This document shows, piece by piece, positions 1-11,949 of a stretch of 64,000 nucleotides of DNA. Positions within the stretch are counted from its first letter, which is position 1. Each line of letters starts with the position of its first letter. The stretch covers positions 9,610,001-9,674,000 of the forward strand of contig CM082578.2 of assembly GCA_040954595.2 (NCBI GenBank), read 5' to 3'. Made by a program: the position numbers and the translations under genes. The DNA is from Balanoglossus misakiensis. Its lineage: Eukaryota; Hemichordata. The notes under the pieces are model-generated. The model had not been told where the DNA came from. It was given only the letters and a program-made list of their open reading frames with translations, and made no database searches.

Positions 1-993
1 TGAACAAAGTAGTTTGAGCGAAAGTTTCAAAGTGTGATGTTTTGGCGCTAACCGAGCATCGCGTGCAGCTCATGTTTAGCGGCCTAATTGTAAGTCCCCA
101 GTGACGGCAACTCAGGTAAGCAAAGTAGTTTAACATGAGCACGCTTCCCTAGCTACCACACATTAGGCTGTGTGCACATTTTTTTTCAATGTCTCGCGTA
201 ATAGGATTTATTTACGTAAATGCAATCGATGTTACGAATATTAAATATTACTGTTACTAGTTTACTTACTGTCAACGGTCTAAGAAACAAAACCATCGAA
301 GGTGACTTTTCGTTGTCACGCATGGCGCATCAAATCGCTTATGAATACATTTTCAAGCTATTTTTAATTTGTCAGCTGACGATCAGTCACGACAGCGACG
401 AGCGAACCACGCCAGTGTCAGTGACGTCATAAGTGACATCTGGTGGGAAAAGTGGCGTCATAGGTGTGACATCCGCGGGGTTGGCCCCCGCCTTCCCCAA
501 TTGTGCTTCGTACAAGATAAATGCCGCGAAGTTGGTTTAACCAAGCATTCAATGTTTCCCCGGCAATACATATACTGCTTGAATTTCCAGTACACTACAG
601 CGGAAACTATCTCTGATGGAAAGAGGGATCGATCCCCTTAGTTAAACATGTAAACGGCTTCCGAGAAAGTTTTAGCCCAAGGGAAAGTCTTATTTTCGTC
701 CATACAAACAAATAGAAAATACAAATCGGAGGGTAACCGTTTTAAGCCAAGAAAGACAGGGAAATGATATCAAATCCGATAAAACATGATATAGGTACAT
801 CGACAGCCAGATTTTAATCCGGCCACAATGTATGTAGCTCAGTGGTTAAAATTTTCGCTGTACACTACAACTAAGTTTCTGTTTCATTTACATTAGAAAA
901 TGGCAAACCACGGAAAGTTCACGGATAGTTGAAAGATTTTAAAAAAACTCGCGCCAGGGGGCATTGTGAAATACGTAACATTTACGTGTTTTA
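1..993. other. Non-coding left edge
   Basis: No open frame here resembles a known protein and no RNA gene was recognised. Frames are short and AT-rich. The only notable point is that the stretch ends in TTTTAG at 988-993, which could be a splice acceptor for the exon-like block that follows. Confidence 0.4.
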
Positions 994-1276
994 GCTGTTT
1001 GCGCGGGCGGATCACTCCGTGGGAGACGACGGCGAAACGGCCACCGACGAGAATGAAAGTGCAGAGCAGATCAAAAGTGCCTCAATTAGCAGCGCGTATG
1101 GCTGTACAGCACTCCTCGGGAAGCCCCGTCCTCCTAAGACAATGCTACAAACGCACCACCGGCGAATAATGAAATTTTCCGCTGACTCAATCAACAAAAT
1201 GCGGTCTCCGGGGGAACGGAAGCAGACGATTCTCGTCGACGGCCTACAGCTCCGAATTATCTGCGAGCTAACCTAA
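994..1276 (+). CDS. Candidate terminal coding exon, product unknown
   Basis: An open frame runs from a TTTTAG acceptor-like site to a TAA stop at 1274-1276. It has no convincing ATG near its start, so if real it would be the last exon of a gene whose earlier exons lie left of the window. Codons favour G or C at the third position, more than the flanking DNA. The peptide begins acidic (GDDGETATDENES) and becomes basic (THHRRIMKF). I recognise no domain. It may equally be a chance frame in a GC-rich patch. Confidence 0.25.
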
Positions 1277-1950
1277 TATTTCGAAAGTGGTTTCGTTGAG
1301 CAGGCGCTTCTAACGTATTGGGAGCCAGTGTCGGAGAATGTCGCCACTGTTCAAAAGTCGGAACAATTTGCGGCGAGGCCTTGACCTTTCCGTCGCCGTC
1401 AGTGGGTGATTGCCCCCGGCAATTTTAGTACACCGCAGGTGTCTAACCACGTTAGCCCATCTTTTAATTTTTTTCTAATCGATGAAGCACGATCGTGACC
1501 AATTTAGTTTGGGAAAAGAATTTAAATCAGATGGAGCGAGCGAACAGGCGACTGAGAGATTCTCTGCACGGCAACAAGACATCACAATCAATACGCACAG
1601 CAGCAAAATTCGTTTAATTGCATAGCTCTAGTGGCTGTTGTAGGCCCAAACCTGTTATGTGTTGACTAAATGTCTTGTTTTCGAACCATTCCATCATTTG
1701 CGCGAAAATTGCCAAATGCTTCCCACTGCAGCGATGTTGTCATGGCGAAAACCTCACAACGCCTACCGCTAGCTCACTCACCAGGGTTACCATTCCACTC
1801 GAACAGTTGCAACAAGCCACAGTCGTGGCGTGGGGGTAAATCGAAATTAGCTGGGTCACTTTGGTTGCCCTTTTTTCCGCAGCGAGGGCAACACTTACAT
1901 TGTACATGGTGTTAAAAAGTGTGTGCCCTGGAATAACACGTCTGGGCAGG

Positions 1951-2085
1951 AGTAACAGTCACAGCTCCTAGCAGCCAATCAGCGTCCGGATAGCAATTTT
2001 TATAGCAGTCCTAGCTTCAAGCAGCCAATCACAGTCTAGGAAGGAATAACAGTCACAGCTCCTAGCAGCCAATCAGAGTCGAAGT
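1951..2085 (+). repeat. Short tandem repeat carrying three CCAAT boxes
   Basis: A unit reading CAGCTCCTAGCAGCCAATCA occurs at about 1961 and again at about 2055, a period of about 94 bp. A diverged middle copy contains AGCAGCCAATCACAG. CCAAT cores lie at 1975, 2025 and 2069, all in the same orientation and 44-50 bp apart. CCAATCA is the NF-Y type motif. Whether this is a promoter element or simply a repeat is not decided by the sequence. Confidence 0.55.
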
Positions 2086-2727
2086 TAGTTACGACATCGA
2101 CAGCATCGGAACTGTCTATAGCTTCGAACATCGCGGTCTGTCGAATGGTATAAGCGAGCTCTGTCGTTTTTACAAATCTATAGCCACATATACCCACTCT
2201 GCCATTGTCCGGAGGCTATCGAGATGATCGTCTTCAGCTGCGTTTATGTCCAATACCCGCACCTGATGCGCATGCAACCGTCTCATACTTAGTGGTTACA
2301 GCTCTGAAATCTTTAGTGCACTTGCTTCTGGGTACATATGCGTCTCGCCCACTGTCCGTCGATTTTATCCACAATTAATTCCATCGTCCCTGCGTTCGCT
2401 GTTTCTAAGCGCATTCAGGAAACATGCAAGAACCTTCCAATCATGGTGTCTTCCTATTTCACTACCAACCTTGTCTGTAGGAGTGTTACTGTTACGACAC
2501 GCTGGCCGTTCAGTTCCGAAACAGGGCAGTGAGCAAATAGACTTACTGAATGGCTCGCTTTGGTGAACCAACCAGCGCAGCTCGCAACAAAGACGGTCAA
2601 CAATAGGCACACCACACGTTATTTCCTTGCTTATGGAAACTTTTAATTACTGCAACTAAACATTGGTAAATATAAAATGACTGTACACTGAGAAAAAAAC
2701 ACAGTAAAATAAATGACTACCTTAAAT

Positions 2728-3108
2728 GTGACCAGGTGTGGGGAATGAAAAACTAAAGTCCACGGTTCTGTAGCGCACGACGAACGCGACCAGCACCACG
2801 GCAGTCCCAACAGTGACGTTCAGTCCGAGTAGCGTTCTGGCACAATTCCCCGGTAGACGGCACGGCTTTCAGACGAATTCCTCATGGTAGCACGGCCTCT
2901 GGGCGCGGTTTCCAGACCAGGGCAGCATAGAACAACACGGCTTCTAGGCGCGGTTTCCAGACCAGTGTATCAGGAAATAAGGCACAGCTTCCAAGCCGGC
3001 GAGGAACAGAACAGCTCACACGGGCCAGTCCAAATTAGTAGCTACGCCGCAACACAACGTGCGGGCTTTTTATATGGGGAAAATAATGAATGCACCACAC
3101 CTGGTCAC
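2728..3108. repeat. Inverted-repeat-bounded element
   Basis: GTGACCAGGTGTGG at 2728-2741 is matched by its exact reverse complement CCACACCTGGTCAC at 3095-3108. A further 13-nt copy of the right end lies at 3141-3153. The interior holds a GC-rich minisatellite. The arrangement resembles a small non-autonomous element with 14-bp terminal inverted repeats. No clear target-site duplication was seen. Confidence 0.45.
2861..3000 (+). repeat. Degenerate minisatellite, about 45-bp unit
   Basis: Units starting CACGGC(C/T)TCT occur at 2891 and 2936 and share GGCGCGGTTTCCAGACCAG. Weaker copies start at 2861 (CACGGCTTTC) and 2983 (CACAGCTTCC). Spacing is 30, 45 and 47 bp. An open frame passes through this block but reflects the repeat rather than a gene. 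Confidence 0.6.
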
Positions 3109-6100
3109 GCAAATATTCAAATTACGAAAGTAAGCGAAAACACACCTGGTCACAAAACAACAGCAAACTTCTCCTACGTAACAGTTACATACGAGTAAAA
3201 ATGTCCAATTCGGTAAACCCATTAAAATGGGAGATATAAATCCGATCGCTGTGTTTTTATTTCCAAGTTTGCGCGCACGGTGGAAATTTACCCAAGTCAG
3301 CAATTTCAGGTAATTACTTTGCGTTTAGACGCGAGCCAACCCAGTAATCAATGTGAGCTTGAAAGTTACGACGCAAGGGCACGGCGCGTTCCACGGGGAC
3401 GTCTTTCGCCATTTAAGCCGTGTTTTCCCGAAATGCCCCGAGGGTATGTAGAATAAATCAGGTGGCGCGCTGTGAGCTTCCTCAGCGGTGTGCTTTTATC
3501 CTGCCTGCCAATATTGACATTTTTAGCTCGATTAATCAGGCAATTTTTCTCCATCGCCGTTCCGTCGGGTTCAGAGGTCACGTCGCGGGCGCGGAGTGCA
3601 ATAATTTCCCTTGTTCGGATTTCACGCGATTTACCTTTTTGAGTGCCGAACTAAAACACCGGCCGAATTTGTCATCATTGGCGGCGTTTTTTTTTCCTCT
3701 GTAGACATTTCGAAGTTATGAAATTGATAGGCGAGCATTTCATCCTCGTTTGACGAGAAACTGACTAACGTTTATGTTTTGTTATCCCTGGATATCTTTT
3801 TCATTTCCCAACATTGCTGATTTCGCACAGCTAGTAAAAACTATAAGGAAACCGGGATGAAGGGTTTTCCATTGAACCCTGTCGTGCACTTTCAAATCTT
3901 TCAAACCATTTTGATGTTGTTTCAGATGGAAAACACTAAGAATATATTTCTCTTCTTCGGTGTTCGCTTTCACAGCGTGCGACCGTCTGCCTTGAAGTAC
4001 AGGTGATGGTGTCATCTATATCTAACACTGTCACTGGTGACGAAATCGATGATATTCAACAAGGCCTTTTCACATCAATCTTCACCATTTCAACGAATAA
4101 TAAATTTGTTTTCTTATATCTCCAGTTGTTCTCGATTTCCTTCGCCGTTGAAGCATGGAGCACACTTGTATCTTAAAATCTGAGGGGGCGCGAATGGATT
4201 TATACACTTAATTTCCATTCGTACGAATTGTGAGGCAAAAATATCCCAGATATCGGAGTGTATCGACAGAGTGATTGATTGGGAAACATCTTCTAGTATT
4301 ATGCTACAGTGTATTGATAAACCACTGCAAATACAGCGCTTTACTCTCTGGCGCAATCTGACGCAATTCAAAGTCGTCAGAATATAACAGCAGTGAAGTA
4401 TGACCATCGTTGTACTCCATTTTGCCTTCCTCTATTTCATAATAACCTCTGTGCACATTCGCAAGGAACATCTACCTGAACCAGGGCTTGCTCTGATTTG
4501 CATATTTAACGAACTTCTGCAATAAGAGTTATTCCTCCATATGTCAGTTTGTAGTGTATAGGCCGTGTAAGATTTCCCACGTGCATCTGTGCCCCCCCCC
4601 CCCCATCATTCCCCTCCTTGCAGAGTCGAGTTTGCTGACATTCTTGTTTCGATTCATTCAGTTGAGGTACAAAACAGGTAGGAGGCAATGCCTGTATTTG
4701 TCGTGTCCCGAGCCTCCCTTTTCATTTTGATTTTGCACAAACACACAAGAGTGCCCCAGTCTAATCATTGTGCTATTGAAATGGGCTTGCTTTATGGGCC
4801 ACGTAAAACTCTCGCTATTACACGGCCATAAAACGACAATTTTCCGAGGTGCACGCGTTTAACAATACGCACCTTTCATACCCCCGGCGCGTCATTTCGT
4901 TATACAAGCGGCACCGGCTTGATCCCTTGAATGAATTCCCAGGAAAATTAATATTTTTTGAGAGCAAGTGACGTAATAAAAGGGAAGCAGATGCCACCGA
5001 CCTATGCTGTCACGTGACTAATCTCAACCTGCGTTTCCCTCAATGGAGTACGGATACACGAAATGACAGTGTTTTTGCGATGCAATTTACTGGTATCAAT
5101 TAATTTTTTTGTCTCTTGCGCGCACCTGTGCCCCAAGCATTATTTAGTTCCATTGATTGAAAGTACCCGGCAGAGCTTACGGCGATATGAGCAAGTGTGT
5201 ACGAGGTAGTGTTCTGACAAGCAAGCAAGAATGAAAGAAGAAAAGCGCTCCTGAAATATTCCAATACCTCATTCAGTTGTAGTCGTGAGCATGCGTCATC
5301 GATGCCAAGGTGACAGAGGCATGATGTTTGAGGGCATAATAACAAGCTTTTCTTGTGAGAGCTGTGACTTCCGCTGTACAACCATAAACTAGTCAAAGTG
5401 GTAAACCGTTCATTGTGTAATGAGGATTAACTTATTGGGCTGCTTCTATAACAAGAGACAAACCCGCTTTTTTCAACGTTCAGTCTGATATGACAGTAGA
5501 TGCCTTGTTATGGCGGAAGCAGAATTCATGTCCGTTCGTAAAAAAAATTCCATGCCTTATAAATTGTGGTGTTTTAGTGGAAGTCACAGGCTGTGGGTTG
5601 AAAACACACACTTGCGACAACTCCGCCTAACTGTCAATGTTTTATACCAGGTGTGCGGAATGGGTAAAGCGCATGCTCGGTGTTAGCATAATACGCTCCT
5701 CCCCCAAGTTCAATGCATCTGGGTTTGTAGCTCACGATGCAATGCAGAGTTAAATTCTGCGCGGGCTGCAAAAGCCGTCACCAGTTCGTCGCGCGATGAA
5801 AGTGATAAGAGTGAACCCCTCGCCATGTTATTAGCAATATCTCATCGATTCCGGTCAGCTTGTTAAAATTATTTCGCTGCCTGAAATTCTGAGCCAACTG
5901 TAGTCGTCTCTCTGCGGGTGAGGTCAACGATTCTCATTACAAGACATGTGTTGAGGTTTATTAGTTGTGATTTAATATCAATCATATCGTGCATTATATC
6001 CTAGATGGATCGTTAACAGCTCGACAGAACATCCCACTCTGTTACACATTCTATACGCCGACAAGATGCTAGCTAATCCACTCATAGGCGACACAAATAC

Positions 6101-9100
6101 CTATAAGAATCTTCTCAACTATCGTAAAATCTCGTCAGTACAGCTGATGGGCTCTGAGAGCTATCCCCGCGCCCTCCCAATTAAACGAGACGGCTGCTCG
6201 TGTGAGTAAGAATTGAATTCTTCTCTTTCGTGTCACAGACCCCCGGTGCGCATCAAGACAATTACTTTAGACCCAACGGAGTCTGCGTAACGCGATTTTA
6301 AATGGTGTTTTCTGTTAAAAGTTGAATTGGCTGCAGGTCTCGAGGCTTACATAATTTTTAATTTATTTTCCGCCGATTTAAGACGGGAAGTCATCTTCGT
6401 TCGTGACGACAACAGCTCTCGCAGAAAATTGTAGGCCGGGTGATAAAAAACGGATCAGTGCGATTTAAACGGAGATGCGCATATTGGAGTTCTGAGTGTA
6501 TAAATACACTCGCGCGACTTTCAGAGCTGATGCATAGAAGTGAGAAGAAAAGAACCATGCAAAATGTATTCCTTCTATCCTTTAAATCTGCCTGGTCTTT
6601 TCGCTTGTTGTTGATCAAAGGACCCCCTCGACACAGTGCATTCGCCCGAGCTTTAAGCAGCTAGATTGAGATCAACCGAGTCCACGCTTGATTTCATTCA
6701 ATACTTTCCTTTACGTCGGATGTTTCATCCTGTCTTTTATCTATCGGAAGTTATAATACTTACACACCTATCAGATCACCGGGGGAATTTACCCGATTTG
6801 TTCAATACATGATTTTTATTTGGCTTTCAGTTTGTTGATCGTCTTCTGCGACCTTGCCCAGCCTGTAAAAAGATTTTAGAAAGATTCGCGGAAGCATAGA
6901 AATAAATTTGACTTCCTGTTAACCGTTTCCGTGGGTGAATTCACGTGGGTATACTGTAAAGTATCACTCCGCCCGATTTAGCTGTTTTCCCCTGGGGGGG
7001 GGGGGGGGATTTTCTGTACATAAGAACAGAATGTTGGATTCGACCTGAACACAACCCGCAAATCTCTAGCTCACATCTCTACATCAACAGCGCAATGAAA
7101 ATTTATGCTAAGCACACACGCGTCCGTTCTTAATGAAATGCAGTGAATATTAATTAATTCGGATGGTCCTAAAGTGATCTTTATTTACGGTGTTTAGAAT
7201 CCGAAAGAAAAAAGACATCCACTTATGTTCGTTCGGAAGCCATAAATTTTATTGACAATTGGCTGAGGGCGGCGGATCTGGACATTGAGGTGACCGAGAT
7301 ATAGTTATAGATTTTTATCGGAAGATTTGAAAATATTTTATGCTCTCATTGAGTATTTTAAAGTGTCGTGTTTTGAAAGACGTAAAATTTCATTGCACTG
7401 AGAAGTGATTAAATAAAACGAAAATGCTGTACGTCCCTATCGCCACGGTACGTGAATTTCATTATCCTGTAAGGTGAATGGATACTTATGTTGAAATCAA
7501 ATATTGACATTTCTCGGTTCTTGCTAGTGCCAGTTTTGGAAACCGAGATTAACAAGTACGGGCATCATGGACGAGGATGCATTAATTTGGTACCCTGTCA
7601 AATATGATGAACCCAACTCAACTTAAATTTGTGTGCCAATTACATGTTTTACACACTGGCAGATCGGGTGGGTGTACATGTATTTGGAGATTCTTCGGAG
7701 GCAGAAAAGATGGTTGACAATGGGAAATAGGATGACAGGCGTTTTCTTAACGGGGCCGATCGTTGACCCTTAAGTACACGCACGCCAGGTGCATATTTGC
7801 ATAATACAAGGAGTCTAAAGATGCGGACCAGTCGTTGTCATGGTGACACATAAAAGCGATGCAACCCCCCCCCCCCGCCGGATCGAATGATATCGCATGT
7901 ATGTAATTACCGATTCGTCTTAATGGCTTAATATTTTCAGCTACTATCTCGGCTTTCCCCGAGCCCAACTAGCATTCCTTGCACGTATCGGACTTTCAGC
8001 GCCCCGCCGTGTATCCGCGGCCCCCTTTTCGCTCTCTCTCTCTCTTACTCAGTGCTCCAACTCCGCTCAAGAAGCGAGGTCACGCGGGCAGTTTACCTTC
8101 ATCTTCAAATCTGTATAAACGATGTCGCATTAAGTGGAAGTTGCCGTACAGTGTACTAACTGCTCCCCTGGTCACGCAGACGAACCACCTGCGCAGAGGT
8201 CGCTGATAAAAATAAACCTGCCAGCGGTAAGGCGTTCGTTATCTCTGGGAAGTTGATACGGAAACACGTGCAATCGCTACAGAATATACGTGTTACCCAT
8301 GTTACTTTGTATGTAGTCCTAAATGCAGTATAATTCATTCGAAAATATTGTCTTGGAATTTGGTTCTGGAAATTCCACGACAAGTCAAGTACAGAAACGT
8401 TCGTGATCATTTATAGGGCCCTCTGTCTCATGTTTATTATCTAGTGGTTAATGCCCCATCAGCTGTCACTTATCGGATTATTTTAATGATTTTAATTTCA
8501 AATTGGTTTGTTTAATTAGGCATAACGTGTTAACAAGATCTTATTCTGGCTGTACGTTTAAATGTGAACAAATCTATTAAACAACTGGTGTCCAACCCGT
8601 TTATTGAGTCTCCCGTTGCAAGAGTACACAACTATCGCGGTAATACATGTACGTGCGCACCGTGCGTATTACAAGCTTTCCAATTTCAAAATGGTGTCCG
8701 TCGACGGCAAAGGATATTGAGTTTTATCGTTAAACATATGAATATGCTAAAAGGGACAGCTCGTGCGGCTTATGAATATCCACCACCTTATTATACGTAA
8801 TTATCGCCTACCGAAAAGAGGAATTTTTGCCGCATTAGCTCATTAGTACACGTGTCTGTAACTCGGCCATTTATAGTACACTGTAATACAAATCCGCGTC
8901 ACTGTTTCCGCAAATTCTTACCCGGATTGTTTAGAAAGGACAATAAAATACACTGTCCAAAAATGCTGCCGGTATACTCGAACACACGAACTTAATCGGC
9001 CTATCATTCTTTGATTGGAATTTGTCGACAGCGTAATTGATATCGAACGCTGGCCAGAGCTGCGCAGTGATAGCGTATACATTGAAGTGACAGTATTGAA

Positions 9101-11795
9101 GACGCTGAAGTTGAAGACAGGGCCGTTCGATACAACGCGTCTCCGGGATACGACAGCCTGACCCTCTCAAGTGTATCTCGTAGGTCCCTTTCAGTTTCAT
9201 TCATCGATATAATCTAGAACAAGCAACATTTCTCCCGCGGTTTACCTGGGTGGATTTTTGTTCGCCCGTTTATCAAAAGCCCGTAGCTCGGGAAGTCACG
9301 GAAACAGTCAAACCAAATTGCCACATTGGCACGACTCGGTAATCCTTAGCTTAGCAGAAATCACGTTTTTTCAAGAGATCTCTCAGATAGCGCTCTCGAT
9401 GGTCGTCCGCGGAATAGCCTTTATTTACTCCCCGAGCACGCCAATGACACGATAGCTCCTTATCAAAATACGAATTCCCTCTGTTCAAATCGCCGCTATG
9501 GGACGCTACCTGCATTTTCACACGCTTCTCTTGGCTTGGACCCTTTGTCAAGGCCACTAATTAGATAGATGACTAGCAAAATAACCACGGTCTCCCGCGA
9601 CATTCAGTTCAAGACGATCGACCAGCGGGACTATTTGTACATTAAGTTGGTGGTTTATGACTTCAGTTTAATGGGACGGCAACTTGAATCAGGAGCGTTT
9701 TGGGTTGACTTGAAAGCATCCCTCATTGACCCGAGAAGTGCGAACATGATAATAGGCCATTTTATTTGCTATTTAGTCGTGATTGATAACCGGATGTGCC
9801 TAAATGGGCGAATCAAAATTCAGTCCAAGAAATCCCAAGAAATTCGATGCGGAGAAGCTTACCTGTGAGGGCCGCCGACTTTGGGGGAAAATTCCGATTC
9901 GTAAAATTTGGAAATATTAGCTGGAGTACGTATGGTAGCTACAATTCTTTATTTGCTTCTGTATTCCCCAAATGTAATGACGGAAAGCGAATACAACTGA
10001 CTGTATTCACAGCTACTTACTTTTTGATAGGGCGTCATATTGAGCTGGTATAACTTTACAATTGAATTGCGATCACTGTACAATGTAATTGATTCGGCGT
10101 ATTGAACTTGACAGTTGGCTATCACACCAGAGTGCATTGACAGGGCCACGATAAATGTAAGGCGTTTAAGGTCATGTAGGGGTCATGAAAATAGCAAATC
10201 ACGTGCTTTAAGGAAATACTTGCTTTCAAAATTTGCCAGTGAATCTGGTACCGGGATTTTATCATCGCACGATAATTTTCGTATTCCATTAAAGGGACAA
10301 AAGTCGCTAAAATCTGACACTATTTTGTCGATTTTTATTCTTTGGATTTTTTTTCTACATACTGAAACATGTTCATTGAGTCACAACCCACATACGGATA
10401 CTACATTAGAATTTTGTCGTTACAATGTAAATTTGATGTTCATCAGTGAATGAAATCTGCTTGCTACGTTTTTGTGCAGTCGTTCCTAGCGCTTTTAGCG
10501 TTGATTTACTCGGCAATCCTACCGCAACGTTATTCTTCTGCCGTCCAGATTTTTTTTTTTGCGTTGTCCGGGTGCCGTTGAAAGAGCAACGAAAGCGCAA
10601 GTCTCAGCTTAAAGCATATTTACGGTTAGCTCGACTCGGCCCATAAATCTTCGCCGACACACAGGAAAATAACAAGGTTATGAGATTAGTCGTGCATGAC
10701 AGCTCACAAGAAATTGTTTTGCGCACTCCCCGTTCGTTGCATGGTCTGAGGCTGTGCGGTGACATTTCCTTGCACCTGGTTACGCTGGCGTCTTGCCGTT
10801 CGAGACCGAGCAAGGCAGCAGCCAGCAGGCGTCGCCCTGTGTGAGGAGGGACAGTTCGGGGTAGGTCTCTACCGCAGTCAGGGACAGTCTGCGTCTGTGC
10901 TACACATGTGTAGATGACAACATCAAGACTTTCCGGATTATCCCCGTTTAATCTCCGAGTTCGTGATGGAAATTGAATCATTTCCCGCGATAAAACTCGT
11001 CTGTGGTTTTGTCTGTAACGCCCCGCGCGAGGTGAAACACAGCCAGAATTTGTATGCACGCCGATTTGTGGTATATATGACTGCAGTCTACTTCATACAT
11101 TATATTGCGCGGGGGCCATAATCGCTTCCGCCAATACCATATGATTCAATATTTCTCGAAGGTCTCGGAGCAATCGCCGGCCGGCTGCTGTGCTTCCCAG
11201 CATACGTTATTAGGACCCGGCGCGTTTAATTATTTTACATTACATAGAAGCGTGGCTTATGTTTACATAATTCACGTAGTAAGTTCAATTTCCGATGCCC
11301 GTATAGTTTGTGGCTTCCGGTAAAGCTACTTCAGAACGCACTGTGAACAGTCAGAGTCGTTGGACCACCGCGCAAGCACGTCGGTAGCGGATGAGCTCAG
11401 CTCAGTCATAATTCTCTGGGCACGACATTGGCCTTGGCAGAAGCGGGCCACCTCAATGTCACCCACCTCCGGGGACATAACTCTTGTCACTGACGAGTTT
11501 CCGCCTATTTAGAGCGGAGTTATCAAAAAGGCACCGACAGTGTTCCGACAAAGGTGGTTGGTAGTGAAACGGAGAGAGGGCTGCCGAGTTAATTTGCGTC
11601 GGAAAATTGGCGATCGCATCGACAGGGGTGAGTTTTCTCTTCGTTTCAGGCTGAAAACAATCTCATGCTTGCATCTTGCGATTCTTCTCCCCCCCCCCAC
11701 CTCCGTCAACAATTTTGTGGAGAGTGTAACGCGCTACTTTTACCGAGTCCGAATACCTGGGGTGATTACATGCGTTTCAACTAGTCTGACTTGAT

Positions 11796-11949
11796 TTAAA
11801 GGGGCGGTTTCCAATCCCCGGTTCTCGCACTAGTCCTTTATGCCATTCAATGCTTCTGTAATGAAAAGTACACCTTTTCCATTGAAATATTCATCAAGTT
11901 AGATCCGTTAGTTTTGAGATAAAGCCAGATAAAGAAGGTACACCTTTAA
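11796..11949. mobile_element. Short TTAA-ended element, MITE-like
   Basis: The block begins TTAAAGGGGC and ends GTACACCTTTAA, so its ends form a short inverted repeat around TTAA. It has no coding capacity. Similar TTAAAGGT ends bound the element at 23319-23424, which suggests a family of small non-autonomous elements inserted at TTAA. Confidence 0.4.

Noticed and set aside
10604-11059. Minus-strand 151-codon frame
   Set aside because: No domain, ordinary codon use and no splice or promoter context; probably chance in a GC-richer patch.
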